Assembly: GCF_003590095.1 (NCBI RefSeq)
Contig: NC_039483.1
Span: 11,408,001 to 11,472,000 of the forward strand
DNA: 64,000 bases
From: Trichoplusia ni
Taxonomy: Eukaryota; Arthropoda; Insecta; Lepidoptera; Noctuidae
Direction of reading: 5' to 3'
Below, one piece after another: positions 51,201 through 63,245 of this stretch. How positions within the stretch are numbered: position 1 is the first letter of the stretch; each line of letters starts with the position of its first letter. The position numbers and the translations under genes are program-made. The notes beneath the pieces were generated by a model. That model had not been told where the DNA came from, did no database searches, and saw nothing but the letters and a program-made list of their open reading frames with translations.

Positions 51201-54200
51201 CTTTGGTAACTAGTTGACGATCGGCATCCTTTATGTTAAAATGAAGATCAAAATTCGCCCATCAGTAACCGCGGCACACGGTATTAACTTAATCCCTGAT
51301 GATCTCGCGAGATGTGTAACGCGTTATCATAAAGGAAAGCCAACCGGTTGCTGTCAAAATGCGGGTAAAAGTCAGATTTTTTGATTTAATAAGTAACGTT
51401 ACGAGGCCCCATTCATATCTGTTTTGGTGTTTCCACATTCGGAGCTTTTTTAGGTATATCGGTCACCGGTGTGACGAATTTGTATGTTATGGTTATCGTG
51501 AACATTGGGACATAGAAACAACTTCTATAAGGTAATAAATGTATATTAATTTGTAACTGACACCAGTGAATAAAAACCCAAAGTATCTGCTAGTGCCATG
51601 ATAGTATCGGAATACGATATCTTATTAATTAATGACCTTAGTCTAAAATTTACACAAGATGATGTTATATTTGTTATACAGTTAACATGATAGACAGGAA
51701 GCATGATTGTATGTATATATTTTTGAGTCTAATCAGTCAAGGTAAGTATGTTTATATTTGTAGGTACTACACAAAACTGTCAAGTTATACCATAGCCTAC
51801 ACCTTATGATATTCTTTTGATCACAATGGTAAAAACGGGACGATAATCACTAATGTATAAGTATACTGATGATTATCGTCTACGCATGGATGGATGTATT
51901 ATTTATTACAACGTAATCTAACAGCATATTGTAGACGTCAACAAATGATGTCATCGTAACGTAAATAAGAAAAGAATCCGGCTAAGTAACCTATTTCATG
52001 GCCACTTTTTTTATAGTAACATCCTCCTTGCGGTATAGACTACAATCTTATAAATTGCGGTATAATAATTGCAACGATTATATAACACATATTGACTAGG
52101 AAGAATGTCTAAACAAGTACCTAATAATTATACTATCACCTGAAATGCAAATGCCGGAAAATCTATTACAAGCTACAAACGCCACAGTTCAATCAACCTA
52201 GGCACTGAATAAATTATACCTAAATTCGTGTATTCGAATTCTATGGTTCTGTACAAGAGATTATAATACTAAAACATGACGACGATTTAAAGCAATGTTT
52301 TCAAAAGTTTGTTAGACGCCTGCAATCTGAATCAATCACAATTTGTCATGAAACACGACAGGCTTTTTGGTGAAATCGGGAAGTAATCTATAACGACTAT
52401 TGCGACTGTTCAAGTAGATGCAGCTTCCATAACGATTTGCATTGACACGATTCCCGTTAGCTTCATTAATACAGGCAATTGAGTTCAAGGACGACCATAA
52501 GCATCATGTCAATGTTTGTGACCAGCGTGAACAATGAGTTATGTTGCGTTGCGGTGTCCTCATGCAATCGCGTATAAAATATGATAATTGGACGCTCAAT
52601 ACCACGTCTTGCTTTTGTCAACCAAAGTCATAACTAAAATTTGCATTGTCAAAGACTTCTCATTCCGAGGGCCATACGAATTTAACGTCAAGATTTTGTA
52701 ATGCATTAAAATGGGTCACTTATTATAACTCGTTTAAGATGCATGCAGCGTTGAGAATAACTAAACGCTGTTTCTCACTCGGTTATTTTGCCTGTAGCGT
52801 TGATAGAGATCAATATTGCAATGTTCATAAATTCAGTTACGATAAGTCAGTCTGACCACAAAGAAACGTGAAATTAAGAGTATCGAAATCGTGGTCCGTT
52901 ACCCGTTATCCATTGTGACATTTGCAGTACCGAAAGTATTCTGAGAAGAGCCATGCATCAGGTATGTACGCTTTCTCTTCCGAAGGGGAACAGTCTAGTT
53001 GGTTTTTAACTGATTATCATACTAAGTGTAGCGGCTATTGTCTGAGATTATGAAAGTTGTACAAAGGCGTCATTTCACCATCGAAACTATTCGAAACCAA
53101 AACCATACACGAAATAAGTCGTGACTTTAATACTATAATTTGTATGTTTAATGAAACGATGTACCAACCACTTAAAAAAACCTGTTAGCAAAACTAATTA
53201 TGTAATTTTAATTATCTACCTCCTGCAAAAAGCTTAAACGAAAATAACATAAATATCACGAAAGACGAAACATTTTGCTGTAAATAGTTTTAAATAACTA
53301 GCGAGTCGTGAGAAGTATGTAATACAACTTAGCCTACGCCTAATGATTTCCGCGATTACAATGAACCGTTATGGGCACGCAGCGTGTGCACGCATTGACT
53401 GTTGATTCGTAAAGATTACATATTGCATAACTAAACCGTCTTGTCGTACAGAACATGTTCCACGACTATTCACCTGTTGTTATGGCGCTAACTGGTTCGT
53501 TACCGTTAATCATTTTCAATTACAAATTTAGAGCATAATGACATGCATATTGCGACAATGTCTGTTTCACAAATTTTGTTAAATTAAAAAATATACTTAT
53601 ACAAAAATACCATTGTGATTTAAACTTTTTTATACATTGATTTAACAATACTTACACAAAGTTACCAAAGATAAAAATAACCCACAGATCTCTAAGATTA
53701 AAGCTTACCTGCAGTCCAACTAACCTTCACGCAGTAATTTAATGACATTAATATATCAGTTTAACAAAAGCATAAAAACTCAGTTACTTATATATTATTA
53801 CATTTAAAGCATCATTGACTTCAGAATTGCTATTGAGATACAAATGTAAGTCTGATTGTCTAACTTCTATAGTTACATGCAACAAAAAAGCATATTAAAT
53901 CAGCTACGAGTAATTAAACGTTTAATACGTACATATTTAATGAAGCCATAATAAATAATTGTGCACCTACTTAATTGGCTAGTTTTACACGTCATATTGC
54001 ATTAGTAATACAAACAGAGGTGATGAGATTTCATGTCTGCAAGCACGTGCTAATACACACGTGGACTAGCATACGCATGCATAATAAAATTCTAATATAA
54101 ACGTTTTATTAAACAACAGTTCTCACGGGGTTCTTAACGTGTGCGCACCACGTGTTGATAGCAATTAAATGTTGATTTATGTGGGCACATATCCGTAAGC

Positions 54201-57200
54201 ATGCACGTGCCAACAGGGATAGATTCAGAATAACCATAACATATTCAGCATTAACTTGTTTCTGATTCCCCAAGCAAAACAAAATATTAGTAAGAAATAG
54301 ATTCTTATCTACTCTACCCTTAATTAAGTTGGTGAACAATCGTTTTGTAGTTTCAACCAGCATAGAAACAACCTTGTACCATTACAGAGCTGCGTTTAAA
54401 TGTTGGTTAGCAAAATTATGCCAGAAGCATTTTAAGCCTCAATGTATCCTAAATATGGCAGATTTTACACTAGACATCTTTGTGTTAATGGAAGAGCAAT
54501 GCTGAGTTAGGTTTTCATCAGTAACTGTGTTCTCGTGGAGCTCATCGCAAAATCTCACCTAATATCATTTCCGTTTATAGTACCACCCATTAAAGGTGCA
54601 AAAAAGCTTTTAATATGAGCCACAGTTTAGCAAAAAAAGAAGGCAATCAGTCTGAAAAAAAAATACTTAGTTCTGGCAACATTTAACTAGTTATTTCCTC
54701 ATCATCATACACAATAGAGTCTACACAAATCGACCGAGTTCCCAGTTGCTGTCATAAATGATTTTGTAGTGCAGAATTAATTCTCACAGAAAGCGAAAGT
54801 ATGTGCATGCTGCATGTTGTCAAGACATTTCTGTACCGTACAGTGTAACAAAATAAGACCCCGGAACCGGTTTTACCATTTGGCGAAACGTTTTGCAACG
54901 TCTCGCCCACGGTATCTATTAGTAATCTAAGACGAGCATTTTATGCTTCCAGCTGAGCGCACAATCTACAAATATTATAATGGGTATAGATTTCGTCTGA
55001 ATACACATCGAAGCAAATGCAAAGCAAATATTTAAAAATCTATTTCGTAACCCTCGATTAAAAGAACAAAACATTGTTATAATATCACAATAATGTCGAG
55101 ACCTTGCCATATAACAATAAAAAGTAAAGCAAATTAATGATATGACTACCTAAAATGCTTATCCATCATGTTATCAGAGCAACAAAGAGGACCATGAAGC
55201 CGAAAGTAAGTCTAAGATTCATTGCATCAAAGGCCGACGAAACGAGACCGCAAATAAAGAGAACATGGACCTTGAACACCGTATCTGACAAAATCAATCG
55301 GACTTCAAACAAAACCTGACCTAAAATGTTGTATATAAAACTTGATACCATCAATTCCTGTTTGTAGGATCGCAAATAAATGTATTAATTTCAAGAAGTA
55401 GATGGTAGTGTAATGCACGTTAGATCACAAACTTGATATGATCATTTGTCACATTTAAATAAAAGTAAAACATCTTCATTGCGGCTAGGTTACATAAATA
55501 AGTATTAAGTTTGAAAGGTAAGATAAATATGATCGTATGATAAAACTAATCTCCAAAGACGCGACAAGGAAGAGTGCTGCAATGATTTCCGTACGCATTC
55601 AGTAATACCCAGACAGTTGCACAACACAACTATACTTCAGAATGTGTACCTATTCACAGCTATGTTCTCAAGACTCATTTAACACTACTCTGAAGAAAAT
55701 CAAATCGAATGAAATTAGGCACTGTTGAACTTTAAAATATCAATGCCATTTAAATTTCGCTATTCTCGGAATATTCTGTTGGATTGTTTTAAAGAAAGAA
55801 GTTGATAGAAGTTAAGCCTGTAGTTTGTAAAATTAGTAGAAGACAGATTAATTGTCCAGTCGAGTTAATGAAATCAATTGCACTTCCTTCCGTGATATTA
55901 CCGCTGCATCGCCTGCATCCATTATACATATTTGTATCATTTCAAAGGCATACCTTTTACTTTAAGATTTAAATCAATCATGTATAAGGCTAATAAATAG
56001 ATAATCGAAACTTTTTGCTATTTAATATCACGGAATAGGTGTTTAGTATTACTCAAATATTAGAGATTAGTTACTTCTCTAACAAAAGACATTGTTTTTC
56101 TTTTTTTAAGTACCTGCGCAAATGCAGTAACGACAGGTTTCTTCTGTAACTATAACTTCGTTCTTAACTATTACATTAAACATTTCAAGACGGAATCATT
56201 AGGTTTCACTAATACCATGAAACAAACAGTCTATTACTTAAAATATTTAAAATATATGATGACACACTTGCGGCAACACGACCTACTTTCTGCTCTTGTG
56301 TTTGAACTGAACAAACCTTCAAAGCACAATACTGTGAGACAAAACAAGTGAATTGACTGACTACCAATAATATGGTTATTGTTGAGATTATTCGCAAAAT
56401 TATTAAAAATGAAGGATATGTGTTTCTTTATACACAAAGAAGATTTAATGTTGATTGTGTATGGTCATTTCAGATCTCATCGCACGAGTGGCACATTCCT
56501 CGGCCATCGTTGTCGGGCAGCAGCGCTGCTGGGAGCTTGAGCGATTCGCGATCTCGAGGAGGCTCCGCCTCTAGCCAAGGCTCATCAAGCAACCACAGTA
56601 CCCACGTAAGGCGACCTTCTAAATCGTGCGTCACAACGATTACACACAAAGTTTCCGCTTCAATTATACCGACAAGAAACACGTTGTATATCGATGATGC
56701 CAACTTGATATTCTATGCACCTATACTTTTTCAACCTTTACGACATGTAATTAAAGTTAAAAGTATCACAAAAAAATAAGTTCTTCCATCCACCTTCGTC
56801 ATTATGGTAAACGTAAAAACCTCATAAGTAACAATAAAGTTCTTTTTATGTCTAGAATTAATTTGTTCACGTTTTTATGTTAAAATTAGATACTCAGTTT
56901 GATAATTGACGGGGTCAAGAAACTGGTTGATATTGCCGTGTCCGGTACAGGATCCACTTGATGTTCTTATACAGCATTCCAAAGATTGCTTAATTTGAAC
57001 AGACGACTGTTGCAAGCTAGCACGAAAACATACTTAATGAGCGTCCGATAAGGAGCTTCCAGTTATTTAAATTTGAGAACGTTACGTTGTTTAAATATGT
57101 CTCTAGATTTATAGGTGTTTTTGATACTTGATTTCTGTCATTGAAAAATTTACCGTGTCGTTATATCGTGATGGCCTAGAAGTTCAATGACCGGATTCAT

Positions 57201-60200
57201 ATGCACGTAATTGCAGATTCGAAGGGAATGATTGTCAAACGATTTGTTATTTTAAACAAGTTACTTTAGGAAAAGCATCTAAATGTGCTAGTATTCTATG
57301 GCAAGGTAGAATGATCAAAAAATATAAGTAAAATGCCTATACAGTACAAACAGAAACCCGTTTTCTACTTAAAAACCATTTACGTTGATAAAGAAGCGAG
57401 TGCCGTTCACTTTAAAAACGTTCCTACTCAAAAATCGTGACATAACGCAAGTAACAACGTCCCACACAGCATATACTTCATAGCACTTAATGTCGACGAC
57501 TTCAAATCGATTAAACAATGAAGCTACTTTTTCCAGACACGCACTTGTTACAGCATACATTATTTACACTACAGAAGAGTTTAGAATATTTAGATAAATG
57601 GTTAACAATGGTTTTTACTTTCAGAGTGTGTCATCTGGCTCACTGCTATTGAGCGCAGCGCATTTAGCGCGAATGCATGGCAGAAATTCAGAGCAAGACG
57701 AGCTTGGAAACTACCACACCAAGTTTGGGAGCTATGGACGTAAATCTGGACATTCCGAAGCTGTAGTCGCCATACCAGAAGAGACCCACGACGGCTTAGA
57801 TTCTGTTTGGAATGGTGTTAAACGGAATTCAGGGTCAGGGCAGGACGCACAGTCAATCGCGAGTTCAACACATTTCACAGTCGTCAATGGTTACACGAAG
57901 CAGCGTTCAGGCAAAGAGACGAAATCATGTTGTTGCGATCATTCGCATCAAATAACAGTATTGGTAATATCAATGACAATTCTGTTTTCCGCGTGCATAC
58001 TCGCTGCCATATGCTTTGTTGAAAGTAAGTACATAGTGTGGGTAACACTGCTATTGTCTTTGTTTTTTATAAACGCAAGAGATTTCGCAGGCACAGTTTA
58101 GAAGTGTGTGTTAAATTAAAAAGAAAATATAATAAACTTGCCTTATTAGTTTTAAATAAAGTAATAACCTTGAATTTACTTTTTTACAGTGCGAATGCGC
58201 AAGGAGACCGGAGTTTACAAGTATTCATAACTACAAAGGATACCTACAGGAAATCTCATTTAATGACGGCACATACCTTAATCTAATTACTATAATCATT
58301 TATGTTTGGAACAAGAAAACATAAATGTCTAGATAGATATACTTATTTAAAAATATAATAGATTGTTTCACATTTAATACTAACAGTTAGACCATAAAAT
58401 AGTGCAATATCCTACTCACCCAGTGTATTGTATTAAATTAGAACAATTTAAGTAAATTCTATTTATTTTCGATAGTCTTATAACTACTATTAAGCTGTGA
58501 TGTTCATATTACGTTTTAATAAACTGAAGGCTATATTGGTTTCCTCTAAAATTTATAAATTAATAATTATGCATTCAAATCAGATAATACGATTAAGTTT
58601 TGTATAAATGTAATATTAGGATTAAATTATGATGTGATTAATTTAAATAAAAACTAAGTATTACTTACTGTTATCAGGACTAAATAAGTTAAATTTGCAA
58701 ATTTTCGTATGGTCATGAAAATGTGCATCTTTAGTTAATCAGATTATATTGCCAATGCAGAATTAGTTTGTCATGGGAATATTTTGTAACTAGTAACTAG
58801 TAAATTGTGACCATTAATCCAGTTTATAAAAATAAATTAATTAATTCAATTGTTATCGACGAACTGTGATAATAAAAGCAAGAAAAACGAAAATTGTATT
58901 TTTTTTAATGTATTTAATTTTATTAAGAATGATTTACGCTAATTAATTATTAAAATATCTATGAATATTTAACGCAACAAAAACTCAGATTTAGCAATAA
59001 AAGTTAAGGTCGAGGGTCGTGAAGGTTCTAAGGAGTATTATAATCATTATTGGTATTTATCAAAACCGATGCACATGATACAAATGCACATGATTATGAA
59101 AATGAAATAATTAAGTTCCTATGAATCGATCATCCTCATCTTTTATAAATAATGCAAATTATACCAAAAAAGCCTTAGCTACATGAAATTTGTTTGACTA
59201 TTCCATTACAACTAAAACATTTTCAACAATCATAATTCAAGTTCTTTTTTTCATAAGCAGAAGGCAAGAAAAGAAGCAGCTGCACTTTTTCATTTTAAAG
59301 TTAATTCCCTAATCCTTCAAATGTAATTATGAAAGAGATGGTATTTTAAATAGAAGGGTGTATATATTTTAAATACTCAAATACTTTACAACTTTGAAAT
59401 AGAAGGATGTGCAATGGTGTGAAAGATTTGTTTGCCACTAGTTATTGTAGCAAAATGCCACCAGTTGTGAAAAAATCGTTAGTTTCTTTTATTAGCAACA
59501 TTATCTTTAGGTCAGCGTCATCGAGGTGCACTAAGGATATTTTTTTGTTTCGTGACTTTAATACGGTAAAGGTAGCGATCGAAACAGAACTAAGATTTCG
59601 AATTCGGTTTAAAGATATTTTATTTCTCATAAGATCTTATATACCAAAAACCAATTCGTAAGACGAGAGGCGCTTTGTAAGGCGGATTTAAAATTGATGA
59701 ATGAATGAAGGGAACGAAACGGATCTTAACTAGTCGTGATTTCATCAAGTGTATTATCGTTCTGGTCAGCTCAATGACTTTTACGTCGCGAACTAATCTG
59801 GCATAAAAAAGTATCCCGCTTTTAGGGTCTCTTTTCTATCGTAGCTACTTGAGAGCGTGTTTCGCACTGTCACATAAACAAGGCAACCAAGGTGGATCAC
59901 ATAAAAGCTACATGCGGGGATCGACCACGCGACTTATTTCATTCTGACTTGTACCAACGGAGAACAAGAAAAAATACGCGTGAATAAACCGTTTGTATCT
60001 GAATATTGTTACTATCTTACCTCAATTTCTTCAAGGGTTTGAGTCCAACGGTAGTGTTCAAGGTCACATCCGTTACCGGCATTAGGCTTCAGTTTTCCCT
60101 TCTCTTTAGGATCGTCTTCTTCTTCGGGTTCAGCAGCAGCGTCGGGTTCAGCAGAGGTACCGCCATCACCACTTCCAATTTCTGTTTCTGTGTAACAAGA

Positions 60201-62215
60201 TAAAATTAAAAAACTAAAAATCCCATTCAGGTAAAATTTGCAACCTCCACAACTTTCAAATGGTTTGACAGATTTTTATCAAACATGCTGATGCCAGACA
60301 GTCACACCTAAAACTTCAGTCACATATGTTTAATAGGCTATCGTGACTATTCGTGATCTTGTCTTCTTACTAAATTCCTTTATTCATGGTGAGTAATAAA
60401 CATTTTTTTATTCTAGTATGCTGACAAAAATGTTTAGTATTGTATGTTAAAGTAACTTATGCGATGTTTTAAAAAATGAAAGCTAGTCATATAAATAAAG
60501 ATCTGATATTCTGACATATAGCATAAAGACAAGTCACACACTCAATGTATTCTTAAGCAAAAAATGGTTTTCATCTTTTGCCAGATAAATACGGTGACTA
60601 AAAATACTTTAACTTTGAAGTTATCTTTTCATGATACATTTAATTTTATACCATTAGTCAGCCAAAAATTAAGTAGAAATTTGGTTACTACTATTGCAAC
60701 CTTGGGAAAATAGTAACATTATTAGGCCATAGATAGCATTTTTAAGGTAGTGAAGTTTACAAATTGCTTACTGTTTTTCTTTTCTTGGTCAATATCTTCC
60801 TGTATTTTAGCTGCCTCCTGGTCTGTAATTTCAGTGACAGAAGCAGGTTCAAAGTCCTGGGCCATCCTTTCTTGTTCCTTCTTTTGTCGGATTTCTTTTA
60901 ACCGTCTATCTGCTTCTTCTTTTTCTTTCTTTATTTTATCTGCCTCCTCCTTCGCTTTTTTAGCATGGACATAAAAGGTATCCTTGACAACCTGGAAAAT
61001 ATTTAAAAATGTTGTTGATCATGACAAGATTAAAGTTAAATTTGCTTGATGAATGGTCTCTTGGTGAAGTGGTTAGTAAACCTGTGGGTTTGATTCCCAC
61101 CCAGGACAAATATTTGTGTGATGAGCATGATCATTTGTTCTGGGTCCCATTTATCTACAATACCTATTTAGAAATATTTAAGTATGTCTATAGTTATCTA
61201 GTAGTCATAATACAAGCTTTGCTTGGTTTGAGACTAGATGGTGTTGTGTGAAAGTGTGGAATATTATAGTATATCATAAATATTCTTTGAATATATCTAT
61301 CCATAGTTACTTACTTGTTCCCATTCTCCTTCTTTACCACCAATGAAGAAATCTGTTTTCCTGGCAAGGAAGCTGACTATTGTACTCAGCAACTGTAATG
61401 AAATAGTAACAGCAGATAAGTCATTAATTTCTTAATCAGTACTTTTTAGCCCTTTTGCAATTTTCTTAGAGTGGAGCTGTTGGAAATATTAATAATGCAG
61501 ATTTTATAATTCATATTTCATAAATCACAGTTTTTGTTAACTGTGCATTTATTGTGTGTAAAATAGGTCTAAGTGACTTTTTACCAATATTATTTATTTT
61601 ACATATATGTGATCCTTTTCTAATTCTGACATTGGATTATTAGTAAACCATCAACAGTGATAACAACACATTAAAGATAAAGGAAGTTAACAGTCATTTA
61701 CAATAAGCAGGTGTAAATTATTATGGGATGACTAAGTACTGGGGCATTTAAAGACTATGAAAAAATATAAATAGTAGTAAATAAAGTTATTGATAAAGGC
61801 CACTAAGAGGAACTAGCTCGAAAAGAGAATATATTTTACTGATACCAAAGTTGTGTCATTAGCTTTAAATGTAAGAAGCTCCTCAAGCTACACATCCTGT
61901 ATGTTTTGTAATAGAAATCAATAATAGAAAAGCATTCTCTACACAATCGTTTGTTGTTCCGGTAACCTAGCAAATAACGATTATTGAGGCACATGTGATC
62001 AATAACCATCCAGACCTTTGTAGAACAATCGAGAACTTTAAGCTACATGAGTGTAGCAACTACCTATACTGCAAATAGCAGATAACGTTCGACATAATAA
62101 GGATTTTACTAGATTTTAAGCAAATAACTATTATACTTACATCTTTTACACCACCTTCGTGCTGTTGTGCCATTGCTAACAGCATTGTATCAAATCTTTC
62201 TGGGTCGTTAGCCAT
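36939..62215 (-). CDS. nudC: NudC, nuclear distribution protein (dynein co-chaperone)
   Basis: Eight coding exons: 62215-62141, 61392-61315, 60991-60772, 60187-60021, 39282-39094, 38572-38500, 37775-37646 and 36990-36939. Every junction is GT-AG and in phase, totalling 984 nt or 327 aa (human NUDC is 331). NudC uses its CS (p23-like) domain with Hsp90 to stabilise LIS1 and dynein components, in the cytoplasm and at the mitotic apparatus. The gene is spread over 25 kb because intron 4 (39283-60020) is 20.7 kb, while the other introns are 0.2-1.1 kb. That intron holds a complete gene on the opposite strand. The start ATG (MANDPERFDTML) matches the family N-terminus, so the model looks complete. 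Confidence 0.95.
37335..37560 (-). repeat. Lepidopteran short interspersed repeat (TCAGTGGTTT family)
   Basis: TTTCAGTGGTTTAGACGTGA, then AAGCGTAACAGACAGACAGA and TTATAATATTAGTAGGGAT. The last block is partly duplicated (TTAGTAGGGATTAGTAGGGA). It is the best-preserved copy of this family in the window and lies in nudC intron 7. Confidence 0.75.
40441..40869 (-). CDS. Orphan open frame, 142 codons, unrecognised
   Basis: From ATG at 40867-40869 (MRQPRIIVHKWFTT) to TAA at 40441-40443. It has a hydrophobic patch IMAFIIIYKAVYVFL in the middle and is rich in Asn and Lys near the end. No splice context or family match was seen. It sits within the long nudC intron on the same strand. The length is unusual for sequence this AT-rich, but the composition is what random AT-rich frames give. 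Treat it as doubtful. Confidence 0.18.
   Translation of the reverse strand: MRQPRIIVHKWFTTALIAYRIIFTVHNKNKWSFISRNTTSSKLDCKRSPNIIKNKTSAPFYSFNELDSVRSIMAFIIIYKAVYVFLARTHDVCITNKNTKLYNTLIEISKNTNKIMVIKGQVTNPLSNYVNVLNINVNTFTR
43120..43260 (+). repeat. Lepidopteran repeat ending in GGACGAAGGCGCGGGC
   Basis: TATCTGCTTATCCACGTGGA and then CGAAGGCGCGGGCACAGCGA matches the terminal part of the 20300-20562 family with changes. Confidence 0.55.
46451..46486 (+). promoter_or_regulatory. Core promoter of the nested gene: TATA box and TCAGT initiator
   Basis: TATATAAG at 46451-46458 is followed by TCAGT at 46482-46486, the arthropod initiator. The A of the initiator (46484) is 31 bases after the TATAAG core, the expected spacing. 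A GC-rich leader with GAGA-type runs (46543-46558) follows, and the ATG of the nested gene lies about 217 bases downstream. No in-frame competing start of note was seen. Confidence 0.65.
46701..58230 (+). CDS. Nested gene: Ser-rich single-pass membrane protein
   Basis: Four coding exons: 46701-46718, 56474-56605, 57625-58024 and 58190-58230 (591 nt, 196 aa). All junctions are GT-AG and the phases fit (0, 0, 1). The first exon encodes only MDTKSS. Residues 12-50 are Ser/Gly-rich and low complexity (SLSDSRSRGGSASSQGSSSN), probably disordered. A middle region carries HLARMHGR and VVAIPEETHDG. Three cysteines (152-154) precede a membrane segment at about 160-182 (ITVLVISMTILFSACILAAI), and a 13-residue tail rich in basic residues ends the protein. 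The Cys cluster beside the membrane could be palmitoylated, with the long N-terminal part in the cytosol; this is inference. The gene lies wholly inside nudC intron 4 on the other strand. I do not recognise the family. Confidence 0.75.
47715..47895 (-). repeat. Lepidopteran short interspersed repeat (TCAGTGGTTT family), diverged
   Basis: CCGTTCAGTGCTTTTACGTG, then TTTCGCGTTTATAATTTTAG and TAGGATTAATAGGAT match the 37335-37560 copy. Confidence 0.6.
51840..51879. repeat. 10-bp inverted repeat
   Basis: ACGATAATCA at 51840-51849 and TGATTATCGT at 51870-51879, with a 20-base AT-rich loop. Small; may be chance or a decayed foldback. Confidence 0.5.
56474..58230 (+). CDS. Nested gene exons 2-4 (main body of the protein)
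   Basis: Exon 2 (132 nt) starts after TTTCAG and ends CAC|GTAAGG. Exon 3 (400 nt) starts after CTTTCAG and ends GAAA|GTAAGT. Exon 4 (41 nt) starts after TTTTTACAG and ends in TAA. Exon 3 holds the middle region, the CCC motif and the membrane segment. Exon 4 adds MRMRKETGVYKYS. Reading through the exon 3 donor would instead add a different tail ending about 76 bases later, so a retained-intron form would change the C-terminus. Confidence 0.75.
58231..60020. other. 3' side of the nested gene and rest of nudC intron 4
   Basis: AT-rich, with the 3' untranslated region of the nested gene on the left. Open frames at 59407-59661 and its reverse overlap each other, have no family match, and are not called. 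Confidence 0.55.
58518..58523 (+). terminator. Possible polyadenylation signal of the nested gene
   Basis: AATAAA about 290 bases after the stop. Further AATAAA motifs follow downstream (for example near 58647), so the exact end is uncertain. Confidence 0.4.
60021..62215 (-). CDS. nudC: nudC exons 1-4: N-terminal domain and coiled coil
   Basis: Exon 1 encodes MANDPERFDTMLLAMAQQHE and then GGVKD. Exon 2 gives LLSTIVSFLARKTDFFIGGK; the RKTDFFIGG block is the NudC N-terminal hallmark. Exon 3 is a long Lys/Glu helix (AKKAKEEADKIKKEKEEADR and beyond), the coiled coil used for dimerisation. Exon 4 carries an acidic stretch (AEPEEEDDPKEKGKLKPNAG) and enters the CS domain at YRWTQTLEEIE. Intron 3 contains no feature; intron 2 holds a SINE at 61030-61262. 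Confidence 0.95.
61030..61262 (+). mobile_element. tRNA-derived SINE in nudC intron 2
   Basis: The head has TGGTGAAGTGGTTAG (A-box-like) and GGTTTGATTCCCACCCAGGA (B box). The body, ACAAATATTTGTGTGATGAG and then CTAGTAGTCATAATACAAGC, TTTGCTTGGTTTGAGACTAG, is typical of an abundant lepidopteran SINE. Its ends are not exact and no target duplication was found by eye. The 80-codon open frame across it is not a gene. Confidence 0.75.
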
Positions 62216-62990
62216 TTTTTTTTAGTATTATTTGTCTTAACACTTTCTTTGTTGCACACAAAAGCCAATAATTGCAGTGAAATCCGTAAAACAATGGTTT
62301 TATATGCTTTTTTTCTCTTTAGACGAGTCACGGCGCGGCGTTGCGTGTAACAAGACAAACAAATTTTCCCTATTTGACAGTTGACAATGAATTGACAGCA
62401 CTTGAAACAAAGAAACTTGTTATACCATCTGTGGAAGTGTGGCCTGCAAACCCGTGCGGGAAAAATAAAGACTTGAAACCCATTAGTTAATTATTGATCA
62501 TTTTCAAAAATTCAGGAAATGCAGAATTGATTTGTTATTTGGCATCTGGGATGAAGGATTTAAAGAAATTAATTGATATATCTCTGGTATTGAAATATTG
62601 AGTATTAAGGTAGGTTCAAAAATAACATAATATAATATTCTTTCTGAGTAATTGATAATTTAAATTAACTCTTATCAAAATCTACACAAATGATTCTGTT
62701 TTAAGAATTTATGACTCGTAGTGCTCGGTTTCATCGTTTAAATTATTAAGAATATTTTTAATTAATTCTTTATTATGATTAAGAAATTTACGATGTGGCT
62801 GCTACTGCAATAACTTAAATTAAATTATTCTGTGTATTGTGCAGCGAGATTTTAAGTCGGAATTAGTTCAAAATAATAATGTAAAAAGTATTAAAATATT
62901 CCATAGAGAACATAGTCTATGATCGTTGTACACTTTCCGTACAGTAGCAACTTGCAAGAAAGTGAAAGAAAAAGACAGTGTCAAGCTTAT
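62216..62990. promoter_or_regulatory. Divergent upstream region of nudC and the BTB gene
   Basis: Less than 0.9 kb separates the nudC ATG from the probable leader exon of the BTB gene on the other strand. A short CpG-rich block at 62325-62345 (GTCACGGCGCGGCGTTGCG) stands out from the AT-rich surroundings, close to where a nudC transcript should start. No TATA box is clearly placed. Shared regulation is plausible but not shown. Confidence 0.4.
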
Positions 62991-63109
62991 GGAGGTCATA
63001 CATTGCATTTTTATGCATTTTATATAAATACACACTTATTGATTCGTTGAGAAGCAAAGTTTTACATAAACTAATGTTGTCTGACACTGTAATGAGCAGT
63101 GTTATACAG
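62991..63109 (+). other. Possible 5' noncoding exon of the BTB gene
   Basis: A donor TATACAG|GTATGTG at 63109-63110 pairs well with the acceptor TTTTGTTTTGCAG at 63222, giving an intron of 113 bases just before the BTB ATG. The left end of the exon is not visible. An upstream ATG (63074) with a short frame would lie in this leader. Confidence 0.4.
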
Positions 63110-63245
63110 GTATGTGAAAGTATTTTCGTTCATGGTATCGTTAGAATGGTTTCAATGGTTTCATTTCATTACACTGTCATTTGTCAAAACTAGAAGTCAG
63201 CATAAATAATTTTGTTTTGCAGAATATTGGACAGATACCGTAGGG

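Larger units (their letters stand above)
46719..56473 (+). other. Intron 1 of the nested gene
   Basis: 9.8 kb, also part of the nudC intron. It holds a repeat at 47715-47895 and an inverted repeat at 51840-51879. A GC-richer patch at 49640-49775 may be an enhancer or a second start region. No additional exon could be supported. Confidence 0.55.

Noticed and set aside
56372..56779. 135-codon frame containing exon 2 of the nested gene
   Set aside because: It reads through both splice sites; only 56474-56605 fits the flanking exons in phase.
59407..59661. Overlapping frames on both strands in nudC intron 4
   Set aside because: Mutually antisense, no codon bias and no splice context.
61009..61251. 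80-codon open frame on the plus strand
   Set aside because: It lies in a tRNA-derived SINE within nudC intron 2.
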